NCBI GenBank assembly: GCA_964538915.1
Contig: CAZIFB010000009.1
Coordinates: 1-64,000, forward strand
Direction of reading: 5' to 3'
DNA length: 64,000 bases
Source of the DNA: JAEUHQ01 sp964538915
Lineage (GTDB): Bacteria > Planctomycetota > UBA1135 > UBA2386
The translations under genes and the position numbers were made by a program. The notes beneath the pieces are model-generated. The model was not told the origin of the DNA, did no database searches, and saw only the letters and a list, made by a program, of their open reading frames with translations. Positions 54,104 to 62,239 of this stretch are shown here, piece after piece; position 1 is the stretch's first letter; each line of letters begins with the position of its first letter.

Positions 54104-56815
54104 TGATGTTCTGGCGGCACGCAGCCCAAGGCGCGAGTGGCGGAGCGCGGGCGAGAATTGGCCACGGGTTCCCGACTCCGCCATGACAGGATCGCCGTCC
54201 CAGCAGCCACCTCGGACACATCGGGAGACGGAGCCGCCAGCGGGGTCTGGTCGACGGCCATCGCCTACCCGCTCGGGCCCGTAGTCTGAGTGCTCGTCGA
54301 GGCACCACTCCCAGAGGCTGCCGCCCATGTCGAACAGCCCTCGGCCGTTTGCCCTCCAAGAGCCCACGGGCAGCACCTGGTTGTGGTTCACGCCTTCGGC
54401 TGCCTCGATGGCCGCTCGGTCGTCGCCTGTCCACCAGTTCGTCGTTGTGCCCGCGCGAACCCCGTATTCCCACTGCAGCTCGCTCGGCAGTGTGAGTCCG
54501 TGTGCGCGGAGCACGGGCTCTGCATCGAGCCAGCTCACGCGCTCGACCGGCAAGGCAAGATCGTTCCGGGTCTTGCTGTCGCTCGGATTCTCGTCGGTCC
54601 AGCGAACCCACTGGCCCTGTGTCACTTCGTACTTGCCGAGGAAGAACGGATCGAGTCGCACCGTGAGCCGCTTCTTCGCGCCTTCGTCGTCGGCGGGCGT
54701 GCCCTGGGGCAATGTGCCGCCCGGCAGCAGCACGAACACGATGCCCGTGTCTCCGGTGACCTTGATCCGCCCGTCCGGCTCGTGCGTCGGAATCGGCAGC
54801 GTCGCTGGGTCCTGCACGCCGTCCCACGCACTGCGCAGGTCGTAGAACTCCCACAGCTTCGACTGCGGGTTCATGCCGATCGGCACGAGGCCCCACACGT
54901 CTTCGTCGCGCAGCGGAATGTCCTGGCCCTTGTAGAGTTCGTTCGCGACGACCCCGTCGGCCCTCGCGATCGCCGCGCGCGCCTCGGCCCAAGTGTGCTT
55001 CGCGTTCGGGTGCGCGAGAGTCAGCGGACCAACGCTCTTCGCCCAACGGCCACGGCGTGCCATGTCCGGCACAAGCTTCTCGAGATCTGGAAGGCGCTCG
55101 AGGAGGTCTCGCAGGGACCTCTCGAGGAAGCGTTCCGCGGCGAGTGACGCAGCGTCGCCCGTCGTCGCACCAACCACCACACCATCGCGGTAGGTGACGG
55201 ACCAGCTTCCTGCGCTGCGTTGGAGTGACCGGACCACGGCCGACGCATCCGCCTTCTTCTGCAGCAGGAAGGTCGCCCTCTCGAGCCAGTCTTCGATCAG
55301 CGCAACTTGCTCAGGCGCCCCGGGCGTCAGCTCCGGCTCCGTCTCGAGCAGCCGCTCCAAGTCGACCACGAGGGAGAGCTGGTTGAACTGCGCAACCTTG
55401 CCCTCGACGAAGATCTTCTGCTCTTCCGCCTCCTCTCGCGCTGCGTTCGCGTCGCTGGCGTAGGTCGAGGTGCCGACGAGGCCGAGTACCAAGATGAGCG
55501 CCGTCGCCGCGAGGCTCGCCGCGAGCGCCTTGTTGCGGCGCACCCACAGATTCATCTCGACCAGCGCGCCGGTTCGGTACGCCTTCACCACGCGCTGCGC
55601 GAGGAAGGCGCGCAGGTCGTTCGACAGCTCCGTGACGCTCGCGAAGCGTTCCCCTCGATCGCGGGCCATCGCCTTCTCGACGATCGCCACCAGCTCCGCT
55701 GGCACTCCCTTCCGCACGTCCTCGATGCGCTTGGGTGGGCCCTCGACGACGTCGTTCAGGATCCGGTACGCCGGCTGGCGCACGCCGGGCGTCACGTACG
55801 GTGCGCGCCCGGTCAGCAGCTCGTACATCATCGCGCCGATCGCGTAGACGTCGGCGCGCACGTCGAGCTCCTCGCTGCGCGCCTGCTCCGGCGGCATGTA
55901 GCTCGGCGTGCCGAGCTGCTGGCCGTCCATCGACACCACCGACGACGCGGTGTCGGTCTCCGCGTCGCGCCGTCGCGCCGACTCGATCTTCGACGCGCCG
56001 GTGCCGGGGTCCTTCGCGATGCGCAGGTCGTGGCGATCGGTCTGGCCGAGCACTTTGGCGAGGCCCCAGTCCATCACGTAGACCTCGCCGAAGCGGCCGA
56101 CCATCACGTTGCTCGGCTTGAGGTCGCGGTGCAGCACGCCCTTGTCGTGCGCGTAGGCCATCGTGTCGCAGACCTTCAGCACGACCTCGAGCGCGCGCGT
56201 GAGCGGCCACTGCTCGTGTCCCGCGAACGCGTCGGCGAACACGTCGCTCGCGGTGCGGCCCTTCACGAGGCGCATCGTGAAGTAGACCTTGCCCGTCGCG
56301 TCGAGACCGAGTTCGTGCACCGGTACGACGCCCGGATGGTCGAGCTGGCTCGTGACCTGCGCTTCTTCGAGGAACCGCCCGAGCAGCTGGTTCGCGAGGC
56401 GCTTCTCGTCGTCGTCGCGCGGTGCCGCGCGTTCGAGGAGCACCTTCATCGCGACCCGGCGGTTCAGCAGGCGATCGTGGATTCGCAGCACGGCGCCCAT
56501 GCCGCCCTTGCCGACCTCGGTCTCGAGCGCGAAGCGATCGACGTCGAGTTTCGGCGCCTTGCCCAGCTTCGCCAGCAGCTCGCCGGTCGCGGTCGACTGC
56601 ACGCGCTCGCGTCCACCCGATGCGTCGCCGACGAGCGTCGCGTCGTCGTTCGTCGTCGAACGCAGCAGCGCCATCGCCTCCGCGGCGAGAGTCTCGTCCG
56701 GCGCGTTCGCTCGGAGGAACGCTTCACGCTCCCCGGGCGGCAGCGCGGTGGCGGCGGAGACCAGTTGCTGCAGCTTCGTCTGCCGCGAGCGGGAATCGTC
56801 GGCGTTGGCGGTCAT
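54095..56815 (-). CDS. Ser/Thr protein kinase fused to a formylglycine-synthase-like (SUMF1) domain
   Basis: This 906-residue protein has a helical N-terminus (1-80) and a kinase domain (about 95-420) with VGKGGMGAVLRIHD, Lys124, HRDLKPSN (229-236), DWG 249-251 in place of DFG, and MPPEQARSEE. A transmembrane helix (about 447-468) is followed by a linker, then a C-terminal FGE/sulfatase-modifying-factor fold (about 690-906). That domain has VFVLLPGGTLPQGTP, PFFLGKYEVTQGQWVRWT, LTLPSELQWEYGVRAGT, GLFDMGGSLWEWCLDE and the closing HSRLGLRAAR. The kinase appears active. The SUMF1-like part is outside the cell membrane and is more likely a ligand-binding sensor than a maturase. The ATG at 56815 is preferred over an upstream in-frame start at 56860. 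Confidence 0.9.
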   Translation of the reverse strand: MTANADDSRSRQTKLQQLVSAATALPPGEREAFLRANAPDETLAAEAMALLRSTTNDDATLVGDASGGRERVQSTATGELLAKLGKAPKLDVDRFALETEVGKGGMGAVLRIHDRLLNRRVAMKVLLERAAPRDDDEKRLANQLLGRFLEEAQVTSQLDHPGVVPVHELGLDATGKVYFTMRLVKGRTASDVFADAFAGHEQWPLTRALEVVLKVCDTMAYAHDKGVLHRDLKPSNVMVGRFGEVYVMDWGLAKVLGQTDRHDLRIAKDPGTGASKIESARRRDAETDTASSVVSMDGQQLGTPSYMPPEQARSEELDVRADVYAIGAMMYELLTGRAPYVTPGVRQPAYRILNDVVEGPPKRIEDVRKGVPAELVAIVEKAMARDRGERFASVTELSNDLRAFLAQRVVKAYRTGALVEMNLWVRRNKALAASLAATALILVLGLVGTSTYASDANAAREEAEEQKIFVEGKVAQFNQLSLVVDLERLLETEPELTPGAPEQVALIEDWLERATFLLQKKADASAVVRSLQRSAGSWSVTYRDGVVVGATTGDAASLAAERFLERSLRDLLERLPDLEKLVPDMARRGRWAKSVGPLTLAHPNAKHTWAEARAAIARADGVVANELYKGQDIPLRDEDVWGLVPIGMNPQSKLWEFYDLRSAWDGVQDPATLPIPTHEPDGRIKVTGDTGIVFVLLPGGTLPQGTPADDEGAKKRLTVRLDPFFLGKYEVTQGQWVRWTDENPSDSKTRNDLALPVERVSWLDAEPVLRAHGLTLPSELQWEYGVRAGTTTNWWTGDDRAAIEAAEGVNHNQVLPVGSWRANGRGLFDMGGSLWEWCLDEHSDYGPERVGDGRRPDPAGGSVSRCVRGGCWDGDPVMAESGTRGQFSPALRHSRLGLRAARTSRL

Positions 56816-56896
56816 GCCCTTCGTCGACCGGAAGTGTGGGGGCGGCGCTGCGCCGGGCAAGCCGCTTCCCCGGAAGGTGCGCTGGTCAGGTCCGGC

Positions 56897-58138
56897 TCAC
56901 TGGCTCGGATACGTCGCCTTCACCCACTCCATCCACTTCGCGTCGAAGTCGAGGACCGAGACGCCGTAGGCCTCCTGCAGCGCCGTGCGGCAGGCGCCGA
57001 CGATGTCGCGCTGGTCGGGGCCCCACTTCTCGTCGACTCGTCCCTTGATGGCGAAGAGGAACTTGCGCCACTTCTCCGGGCCCTGCGACATCAGCCAGTC
57101 CATGCGCGACCAGATCGCGACGTGGTCGTTGAACGTGATGCTGCCGAAGTCGCGCCACTGGAAGACCTCGGCGAACGTCGCGAACTTCGAGGGATTGGCG
57201 ATCATGCCGCGGCAGTAGACGTCCCACTTGGCGACGTTCTTCATGTCCGCGATCGAGCCTTCGTTCTGGTCGAAGTCCGAGTAGAGGATCGACACGCGGC
57301 GCTCGTGCCAGTGCGCGTACGCCTCGCGGATCCAGACGGGCAGGTCGTAGTTGTAGTAGCGGAACGAGTCGAGCAGGTTCTGGCTGATGTTGAAGACGAG
57401 CGAGCAGTGCAGCGCGGTGTCGTGTTTGCGCGGGAAGTCCTCGTTCTCCGTCGCGATCGCGAGCAGCAGGTTGCTCAGCTCCTTGAAGTGCCAGCGCTGC
57501 GCGTGCTTCGAGTCACGGCCGAGGTACTTCTTCATGTAGGCCTGGAAGGGCCCGAGCTTCTCGAACACGACCATGAGGAACTTGTCCTTCATGCCGAGGT
57601 ACGGGCCGTAGCCCATGTACCGCGCGCCCGGCCGCGGATAGACCTTGGTCGAGTCGGTGGGGAAGTCCTCGTCCTTCACGCCCCACAGTTCCTGCGTCTC
57701 CGTGTAGAGCTTCTCCATCCGGTGCGCGGTGAGGTGCGCACGCAGCCATGGGTCGAGTACGCGCGTCTTCGGGTTGATGTCCGGGAGCTTCAGCGCCAGC
57801 TCCTCCAGTTCCGCCCTGATCTTGTTGCGCGTCTCGAGTTCGCCCGGCGGCACGTTCCACGCGGGCAGGTTGGTGCCGATGCGGAAGTGCTTCGTCTCGA
57901 TCCAGAGGATCTGGATGTAGTCGATCGCGGCATCGACGTCGCTCGTCAGCACGGGCTTGTCCGCGATGCCGCCGAACGGGAACGGACCGAACGACACGTA
58001 TCCGGCCTTCTCCAGGGCTTCGGGTTTGTTCTTCGTGTAGGGGTCGATGCGCCACTTCGGGAGTTTGTCCGTCGGGGTCTGCGCGCACAGGGCGGCGCCG
58101 AGGAGCGAGGCGACGAGAAGGGTGCGGGGGGCGTGCAT
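56897..58138 (-). CDS. Secreted protein of unknown function
   Basis: This 413-residue protein has a signal peptide (MHAPRTLLVASLLGAALCAQ). The mature protein is rich in aromatic and charged residues: PYTKNKPEALEKAGYVSFGP, IQILWIETKHFRIGTNLPAW near 75-95, DSFRYYNYDLPVWIREAYAH, and the C-terminal DFDAKWMEWVKATYPSQ. The pattern of a beta strand with THFRIGTN-like sequence followed by a WIREAYAHW helix recalls the layout of MA-clan-like peptidases, but HExxH is absent (AHWHERR instead). Function unassigned. It is co-directional with three upstream genes in what looks like one operon (60413 down to 56897). Confidence 0.76.
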   Translation of the reverse strand: MHAPRTLLVASLLGAALCAQTPTDKLPKWRIDPYTKNKPEALEKAGYVSFGPFPFGGIADKPVLTSDVDAAIDYIQILWIETKHFRIGTNLPAWNVPPGELETRNKIRAELEELALKLPDINPKTRVLDPWLRAHLTAHRMEKLYTETQELWGVKDEDFPTDSTKVYPRPGARYMGYGPYLGMKDKFLMVVFEKLGPFQAYMKKYLGRDSKHAQRWHFKELSNLLLAIATENEDFPRKHDTALHCSLVFNISQNLLDSFRYYNYDLPVWIREAYAHWHERRVSILYSDFDQNEGSIADMKNVAKWDVYCRGMIANPSKFATFAEVFQWRDFGSITFNDHVAIWSRMDWLMSQGPEKWRKFLFAIKGRVDEKWGPDQRDIVGACRTALQEAYGVSVLDFDAKWMEWVKATYPSQ

Positions 58139-58180
58139 CGTGTGGTTCAGCGCGGAAGAACGGGGGGCCTGTCGGACCGT

Positions 58181-59050
58181 TCAGACCTTCTTCGCCCAGG
58201 CCTTGGCCATTTCGATGACCTGGAACACCGGCATGTTCTCGATCGGCGCCTCGTCGTGGAGCACGCGCATGGCGTTCACGGCCTCCTTCTTCACGGTGTG
58301 ATCCGTTGCGTCGAGGTACGGACGGACCGAGCCGGCCTGGTCCTTGGTGGCGAGATAGCGGGCGAGGCGCAGACCGTTCGCCTGGTCGGGCACGGGGGCC
58401 TTGCCGATCGCCTCGAACACCCAGTTGCCCGCGTCGATGCTGCGGGCCGCGGGAAGCACCTCGGCGAGGATCGCCTGCACTTCCTGCCAGTGCGCCTTCG
58501 TGTAGGTCATGACCGGAGCGAGCGCGCCCTTGTCCTTCAGGGCGAGCGTGCCGAGTGCCGCATGGAACGCGGTCGACTCGTCCTTGTCCTTCATCGTGGC
58601 CTGCAGCACCGGCAGCAGCTCCGGGTCCGTGAAGCGGCACATGCGGACCGTGAGGTAGCGGCGCAGTTCGACGCGCGGCTTCTTGATCTCGCGTGCGACG
58701 AGCGCCGCGTGCTCCGGCCCGATCAGTCGATCGAGCACTTCGAAGATCGGGCGGTTCAGGTTGTCGGGGCGATCCGACGTCTCGAGCAGCAGGATCGGCA
58801 CGGCGCCGGCGCCGAGGTCCGTCAGTGCCTTCTTCGCCGGGTCGTGCAGCGCGGCGTCGGGTTTGCGGAACTGGCCGATCAGGGCTCGCACACGATCCTT
58901 GTCGGTGTCCGCGAGCGTCGGCCACTCGGAGAGCTTCTCGACCTTCGCCGGCTTCTCGGTCGTTGCGGGCGCGTCGCCCTTCTGCGCGGGCAGCGCGGCT
59001 AGCAGGAGGCCGTGGGCCAGGAGGACGAACGCGTTGTGCGATGACGGCAT
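58181..59050 (-). CDS. Secreted HEAT-repeat-like protein
   Basis: This 289-residue protein has a signal peptide (MPSSHNAFVLLAHGLLLAAL, cleavage near PAQ). A Lys/Glu/Ala-rich linker leads into an alpha-alpha solenoid of HEAT-like repeats (about 60-280), for example AKKALTDLGAGAVPILLLET, VAREIKKPRVELRRYLTVRM and YLDATDHTVKKEAVNAMRVL. No catalytic motif is present; a protein-binding scaffold is the likely role. The start at 59050 lies 5 nt after the stop of the upstream lipoprotein gene, indicating co-transcription. Confidence 0.8.
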   Translation of the reverse strand: MPSSHNAFVLLAHGLLLAALPAQKGDAPATTEKPAKVEKLSEWPTLADTDKDRVRALIGQFRKPDAALHDPAKKALTDLGAGAVPILLLETSDRPDNLNRPIFEVLDRLIGPEHAALVAREIKKPRVELRRYLTVRMCRFTDPELLPVLQATMKDKDESTAFHAALGTLALKDKGALAPVMTYTKAHWQEVQAILAEVLPAARSIDAGNWVFEAIGKAPVPDQANGLRLARYLATKDQAGSVRPYLDATDHTVKKEAVNAMRVLHDEAPIENMPVFQVIEMAKAWAKKV

Positions 59051-59055
59051 GCGGT

Positions 59056-59733
59056 TCACGGCAGCTTCGGGAGGACGAGCCAGTTCGGGATCGCTTCGCG
59101 GAAATCCGGGTGGACGAACGTCACCTTGCTCGCGACGCGCGCTTCCTCCGTGCGCAGCCACTCGAGCCACGCGGTGTTGTCGTGCGTGGAGAACGTGACG
59201 ACCGTCGCTTCGGCGTAGTCACCGACCGTCGTCGCGTGCTCGTTGATCGAATTGCAGGCGGCCAGGACGTAGCCGAACGGCATCTCGATCGGCTGGCTCA
59301 CGGAGCCAGTCAGCAGCGGATCGAACAGGAACATCCCGATCGGCAGCTTGGCCTGGCCGCGGGTCACGCGGGAACGTTTGACGTCCCGCATGGACCGCGT
59401 CTTGTTCTCGAGCTCCTCGATGTTCGTCGTGACGGAGCGCAGCGTCGTCGCCAGTTCGAGCTGTTTTGCGCGCTCGGCCGGGAACGCGCGCTGGGCGAGG
59501 CGCAGCGGCAGCAGGTGTTCTTCGAGGACGCGCAGCACCTTGGCCTTGCGCCCGCCTTCGGGGATGTAGCCGTCGAGGAACTTCAGGTACGGATCGAGTT
59601 CGGCGAACCCGATCGTGATGCCGTCGACGACGAGCAGGCGGGTCTCCGGAGGCGGCTCTTCGTGGCACGAAGGGAGTCCCAGGAGAGCGAACAACAGGGC
59701 CGTGGTTGCCTTGGTGCGGTGCATCGGGATCAC
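59056..59733 (-). CDS. Lipoprotein related to SurA/parvulin-type isomerases
   Basis: This 225-residue lipoprotein has lipobox LPSC (Cys23). The mature N-terminus, LLVVDGITIGFAELDPYLKF, has the vvdG-xx-Is-xELd pattern of SurA-like chaperones. A helical region follows. Near residue 140, LLTGSVSQPIEMPFGYVLAA matches the GxvSxPvxxxxGYhi end of a parvulin domain, but the domain is short and its catalytic residues cannot be identified. A periplasmic chaperone-like role is inferred. The GTG at 59733 overlaps the upstream stop (GTGA); ATG 59724 is also possible and would still retain the signal. Confidence 0.72.
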   Translation of the reverse strand: MIPMHRTKATTALLFALLGLPSCHEEPPPETRLLVVDGITIGFAELDPYLKFLDGYIPEGGRKAKVLRVLEEHLLPLRLAQRAFPAERAKQLELATTLRSVTTNIEELENKTRSMRDVKRSRVTRGQAKLPIGMFLFDPLLTGSVSQPIEMPFGYVLAACNSINEHATTVGDYAEATVVTFSTHDNTAWLEWLRTEEARVASKVTFVHPDFREAIPNWLVLPKLP

Positions 59734-60413
59734 GGTGTGTCGAGGGCGGCGAGGAAGGCGCCGACCGGGCCCGTGAGGTAGCGGTACGTCTCGTAGAGTA
59801 GCTCGGCGAACTGGGGGGCGTCACCGACGCCCACGGGGCCGGCGAAACTGCCCGTCGTTTCGACCCAGACCGAGCGCGGGTCCTGCGGCCACGTCTCGAT
59901 GCGGACCTGGAACGTGCTGCGTTCCCCCGGTGACTGCGGCAGCACGAGCCGTGCGCCGAGCGACTGCACCGGCCGGCCGAACTGTTGCCAGGCGTCGGCG
60001 CCGGGGGCTATCAGCCGGCGGCTCAGGAATTCGCGGCCGTCGCGGTAGTGGCGGGGCGTGATCAGCGAGCGGACCAGGAACTGCTGCGCCAGGGATGCGG
60101 GGATGCCGAGGGTCTGGAAGGTCGTCGTGGCGACGTTCACCATCCGCGTCGCGAAGTCCTCGACCGTGATGCCGCGCAGTTCCTCGCGCAGCACGAGCCG
60201 ATCCCAAGCCAGACTCGCAGTCGAGATCTGGCCCGGCATCTGCGGGAGGTTGCTGAGGTGGATGCCGTCCGGCGCGACCTGGAAGTTCTGGTACCCGACC
60301 GCGGGCTTCTGGTAGAGCGTGTTGTGGACACTCTGGGCGAGGTCGGCGCGAAGCTGTTGCGGCGGGTGCAGCAGTTCGGCCGTGAAGGCGATCGTCCGGG
60401 GCTCGTAGCTCAT
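59730..60413 (-). CDS. Cytoplasmic protein of unknown function
   Basis: This 227-residue soluble protein has no signal peptide. The N-terminal half has a beta-alpha-beta character (AFTAELLHPPQQLRADLAQS, YQNFQVAPDGIHLSNLP) and the C-terminal half includes RLVLPQSPGERSTFQVRIE, RSVWVETTGSFAGP and FAELLYETYRYLTGPVGAFL. I do not recognise the family. It is the first gene of the 60413-56897 operon, coupled by GTGA overlap to the lipoprotein gene. TAGCAT 13 nt upstream is a possible -10. It is divergent from the parvulin-like gene at 60602 across 188 bp. Confidence 0.75.
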   Translation of the reverse strand: MSYEPRTIAFTAELLHPPQQLRADLAQSVHNTLYQKPAVGYQNFQVAPDGIHLSNLPQMPGQISTASLAWDRLVLREELRGITVEDFATRMVNVATTTFQTLGIPASLAQQFLVRSLITPRHYRDGREFLSRRLIAPGADAWQQFGRPVQSLGARLVLPQSPGERSTFQVRIETWPQDPRSVWVETTGSFAGPVGVGDAPQFAELLYETYRYLTGPVGAFLAALDTP

Positions 60414-60564
60414 CGGCGAGCGCCGGATGCTACGGGGCCTGTGGCGCAGGGGGCACGGCCTCGGAGCGAAAGATCGCGACTCGTCGGCGGGAGCAACGGC
60501 GCACCACGACTCGGCCTGTCCGGGAGGTTTCGCCCCCTCGCCTCGTTTCGCGCGCCCGAGTCGC

Positions 60565-60570
60565 TAGACT
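60565..60570 (+). promoter_or_regulatory. Putative -10 element (TAGACT)
   Basis: TAGACT stands 31 nt before the ATG at 60602. The identical hexamer precedes the gene at 25425. A T/C-rich leader (CCCCCTTTCTCCG) follows. Confidence 0.38.
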
Positions 60571-60601
60571 GCCGCCCCCTTTCTCCGTCCAAACCACTCC
60601 G

Positions 60602-62197
60602 ATGCATCGCGCCCTTCCATTCGCCGCCTTGGCCGCCCTGGCCGTAGCTTCGCTCTCGGCCCAGGATCAAAAGGCCCAGCTCACGCAGTTGCGGAAGGAG
60701 GTCGCCGAGCTGTCCGACCGCCTCATCGCCGAGCGCGTCCGGCTGATGCAGGACCTGAAGGTCAACGGCAAGCAGCTGGACCCGAAGGAGGTCATGCGGG
60801 AAGCGGTCTACCTCACCGGCGGCAAGCTGGTCGAGGCGAAGGTCGCCAACTTCTTCATTCTCGAGGAGATGAAGCGTCAGGTGGAGTCGGGCAAGCGGAA
60901 GGCCGAGGAGTTCGTCGTCTCGGACGACGAGGTGATCGAGCAGCTCGGCCCGATGATGAACGACTTCGGTGCCAAGCACCCGGGCGTCGACTTCTGGGAC
61001 GTCGTCCGGTCGCAGTACGGCCTGAATCGTGAGACGTTCCTCGAGCAGCGCAAGGAAGGCATCCTGTTCGACCGAGTGTTCTTCCCCGGCGCACCGAAGA
61101 ACTGGCCCGACATCACGAAGGAAGCGATCAAGTCGCAGACGCAGGGGGCGCAGGGCGCGCAGTTCCTGGAGCAGATGGAGAAGGCGACCGAGGGAACGGA
61201 CGACAAGGGTCAACCCCGCAAGCTGCCCGAGTTCTGGATCCAGATGATGCGCACCTTCGTGCAGAAGGGCCTGCGCGGCTGGAGCGACATCAAGTACGCG
61301 TCGAACGGTCTGCCGGTCGAAACGGTCGTGCAGGTCAACGATCTGAGCTGGAGCACGGAGGAGGCGTTCGAGTTCGTCAAGAAGGGCCTGTTCATCCAGG
61401 ACTTGGAGCGCGCCGTGCACGAGGTGCTGGTGCGCGAGGCGCTGCGCCAGGAACTCGTGAAGAAGGGCGCCTACCTCGCCGACGAGGCCTTCCAGCAGCG
61501 CTACGAGGAGTACCGGCAGCCGTACGACTCGACCCCGTTCACGGTCGAGATCATCGCGACGAAGTTCAAGGGCTACCCTTGCCTCGAAGCGTTCCGTTCG
61601 CGCTGGCGCCTCCTCGCGTCCTTCGGCGACATGATCAAGTCGGAGATCACCGACGAAGTGCTCCAGGCGCACGCCGACAAGTACGCGGCGTTCTTCGCCG
61701 ACGGCCAGCTCAACCTCGACATCATCCCGTTCATGGCGCGCGACCCGAACTCCGGCGCATGGCAGCCGGACGGCATGGCGGCCGCGAAGCAGCGCTGCGA
61801 GGCGGTGTTCGCGTCGCTCGAGAAGCGCGAGATGACGTTCGAGCAGGCGATCGCCAAGCACACCGAGTTCTATGCCACGGACGAGAAGAAGGGGCGCCTC
61901 GGCCTGCTGCCGCTGAACCAGATCCGCCAGAATCTGCGCGAGAGCGAGTTCACGCAGCTGCACGACGGGTTCTCCCTGGCGCACTTCCTGTTCTTCGACG
62001 CCGAGGTCGGCAAGACGCTGGGCCCGTTGCAGAGCCCGGACGGCTACCTGATCGCGCGCATCAACTCGCGGACGCCGCCGCGCAAGCGGATCGACGTGAA
62101 GGACGAGCGTCAGCGCACGCTCGTTCGCGAGGAGTACGTGACGAACCGCTTCTTCGCGTGGGCCAACGAGGTCATCGGTCGCGCCAAGTTCGACTGA
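60602..62197 (+). CDS. Secreted SurA/PpiC-like chaperone or isomerase
   Basis: This 531-residue protein has a signal peptide (MHRALPFAALAALAVASLSA). The N-terminal helical chaperone-like region (about 22-240) includes VSDDEVIEQLGPMMNDFGAK and RSQYGLNRETFLEQRKEGIL, the SurA_N pattern. After a linker, the C-terminal region from EITDEVLQAHADKYAAFFAD onward matches a parvulin layout: strand LNLDIIPFM, a helix with AKQRCEAVFASLEKREMTFE, GRLGLLPLNQI, and the closing GPLQSPDGYLIARINSRTPP. It is probably a periplasmic folding factor, although isomerase residues are not certain. A divergent neighbour operon contains a smaller parvulin-like lipoprotein. Confidence 0.82.
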   Translation: MHRALPFAALAALAVASLSAQDQKAQLTQLRKEVAELSDRLIAERVRLMQDLKVNGKQLDPKEVMREAVYLTGGKLVEAKVANFFILEEMKRQVESGKRKAEEFVVSDDEVIEQLGPMMNDFGAKHPGVDFWDVVRSQYGLNRETFLEQRKEGILFDRVFFPGAPKNWPDITKEAIKSQTQGAQGAQFLEQMEKATEGTDDKGQPRKLPEFWIQMMRTFVQKGLRGWSDIKYASNGLPVETVVQVNDLSWSTEEAFEFVKKGLFIQDLERAVHEVLVREALRQELVKKGAYLADEAFQQRYEEYRQPYDSTPFTVEIIATKFKGYPCLEAFRSRWRLLASFGDMIKSEITDEVLQAHADKYAAFFADGQLNLDIIPFMARDPNSGAWQPDGMAAAKQRCEAVFASLEKREMTFEQAIAKHTEFYATDEKKGRLGLLPLNQIRQNLRESEFTQLHDGFSLAHFLFFDAEVGKTLGPLQSPDGYLIARINSRTPPRKRIDVKDERQRTLVREEYVTNRFFAWANEVIGRAKFD

Positions 62198-62227
62198 GCC
62201 GCCCGAGAAGTCCGGCGCTCGGCGCTC

Positions 62228-62233
62228 TAGCAT
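62228..62233 (+). promoter_or_regulatory. Putative -10 element (TAGCAT), leaderless spacing
   Basis: TAGCAT ends exactly 6 nt before the GTG start of the ABC exporter, in the 42-bp gap after the parvulin-like gene. Confidence 0.4.
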
Positions 62234-62239
62234 GATCGC

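Noticed and set aside
56062..56071. DWG in place of DFG in the kinase at 54095-56815 as a sign of a pseudokinase
   Set aside because: The metal-binding Asp is kept, as are the catalytic Lys and HRDLKPSN, and Trp at this position is tolerated in related bacterial kinases.
55307..59002. A 1,231-codon open frame on the plus strand
   Set aside because: It lies antisense to the kinase-SUMF1 gene and two secreted proteins, and its translation is low-complexity Arg/Val/Leu/His noise.
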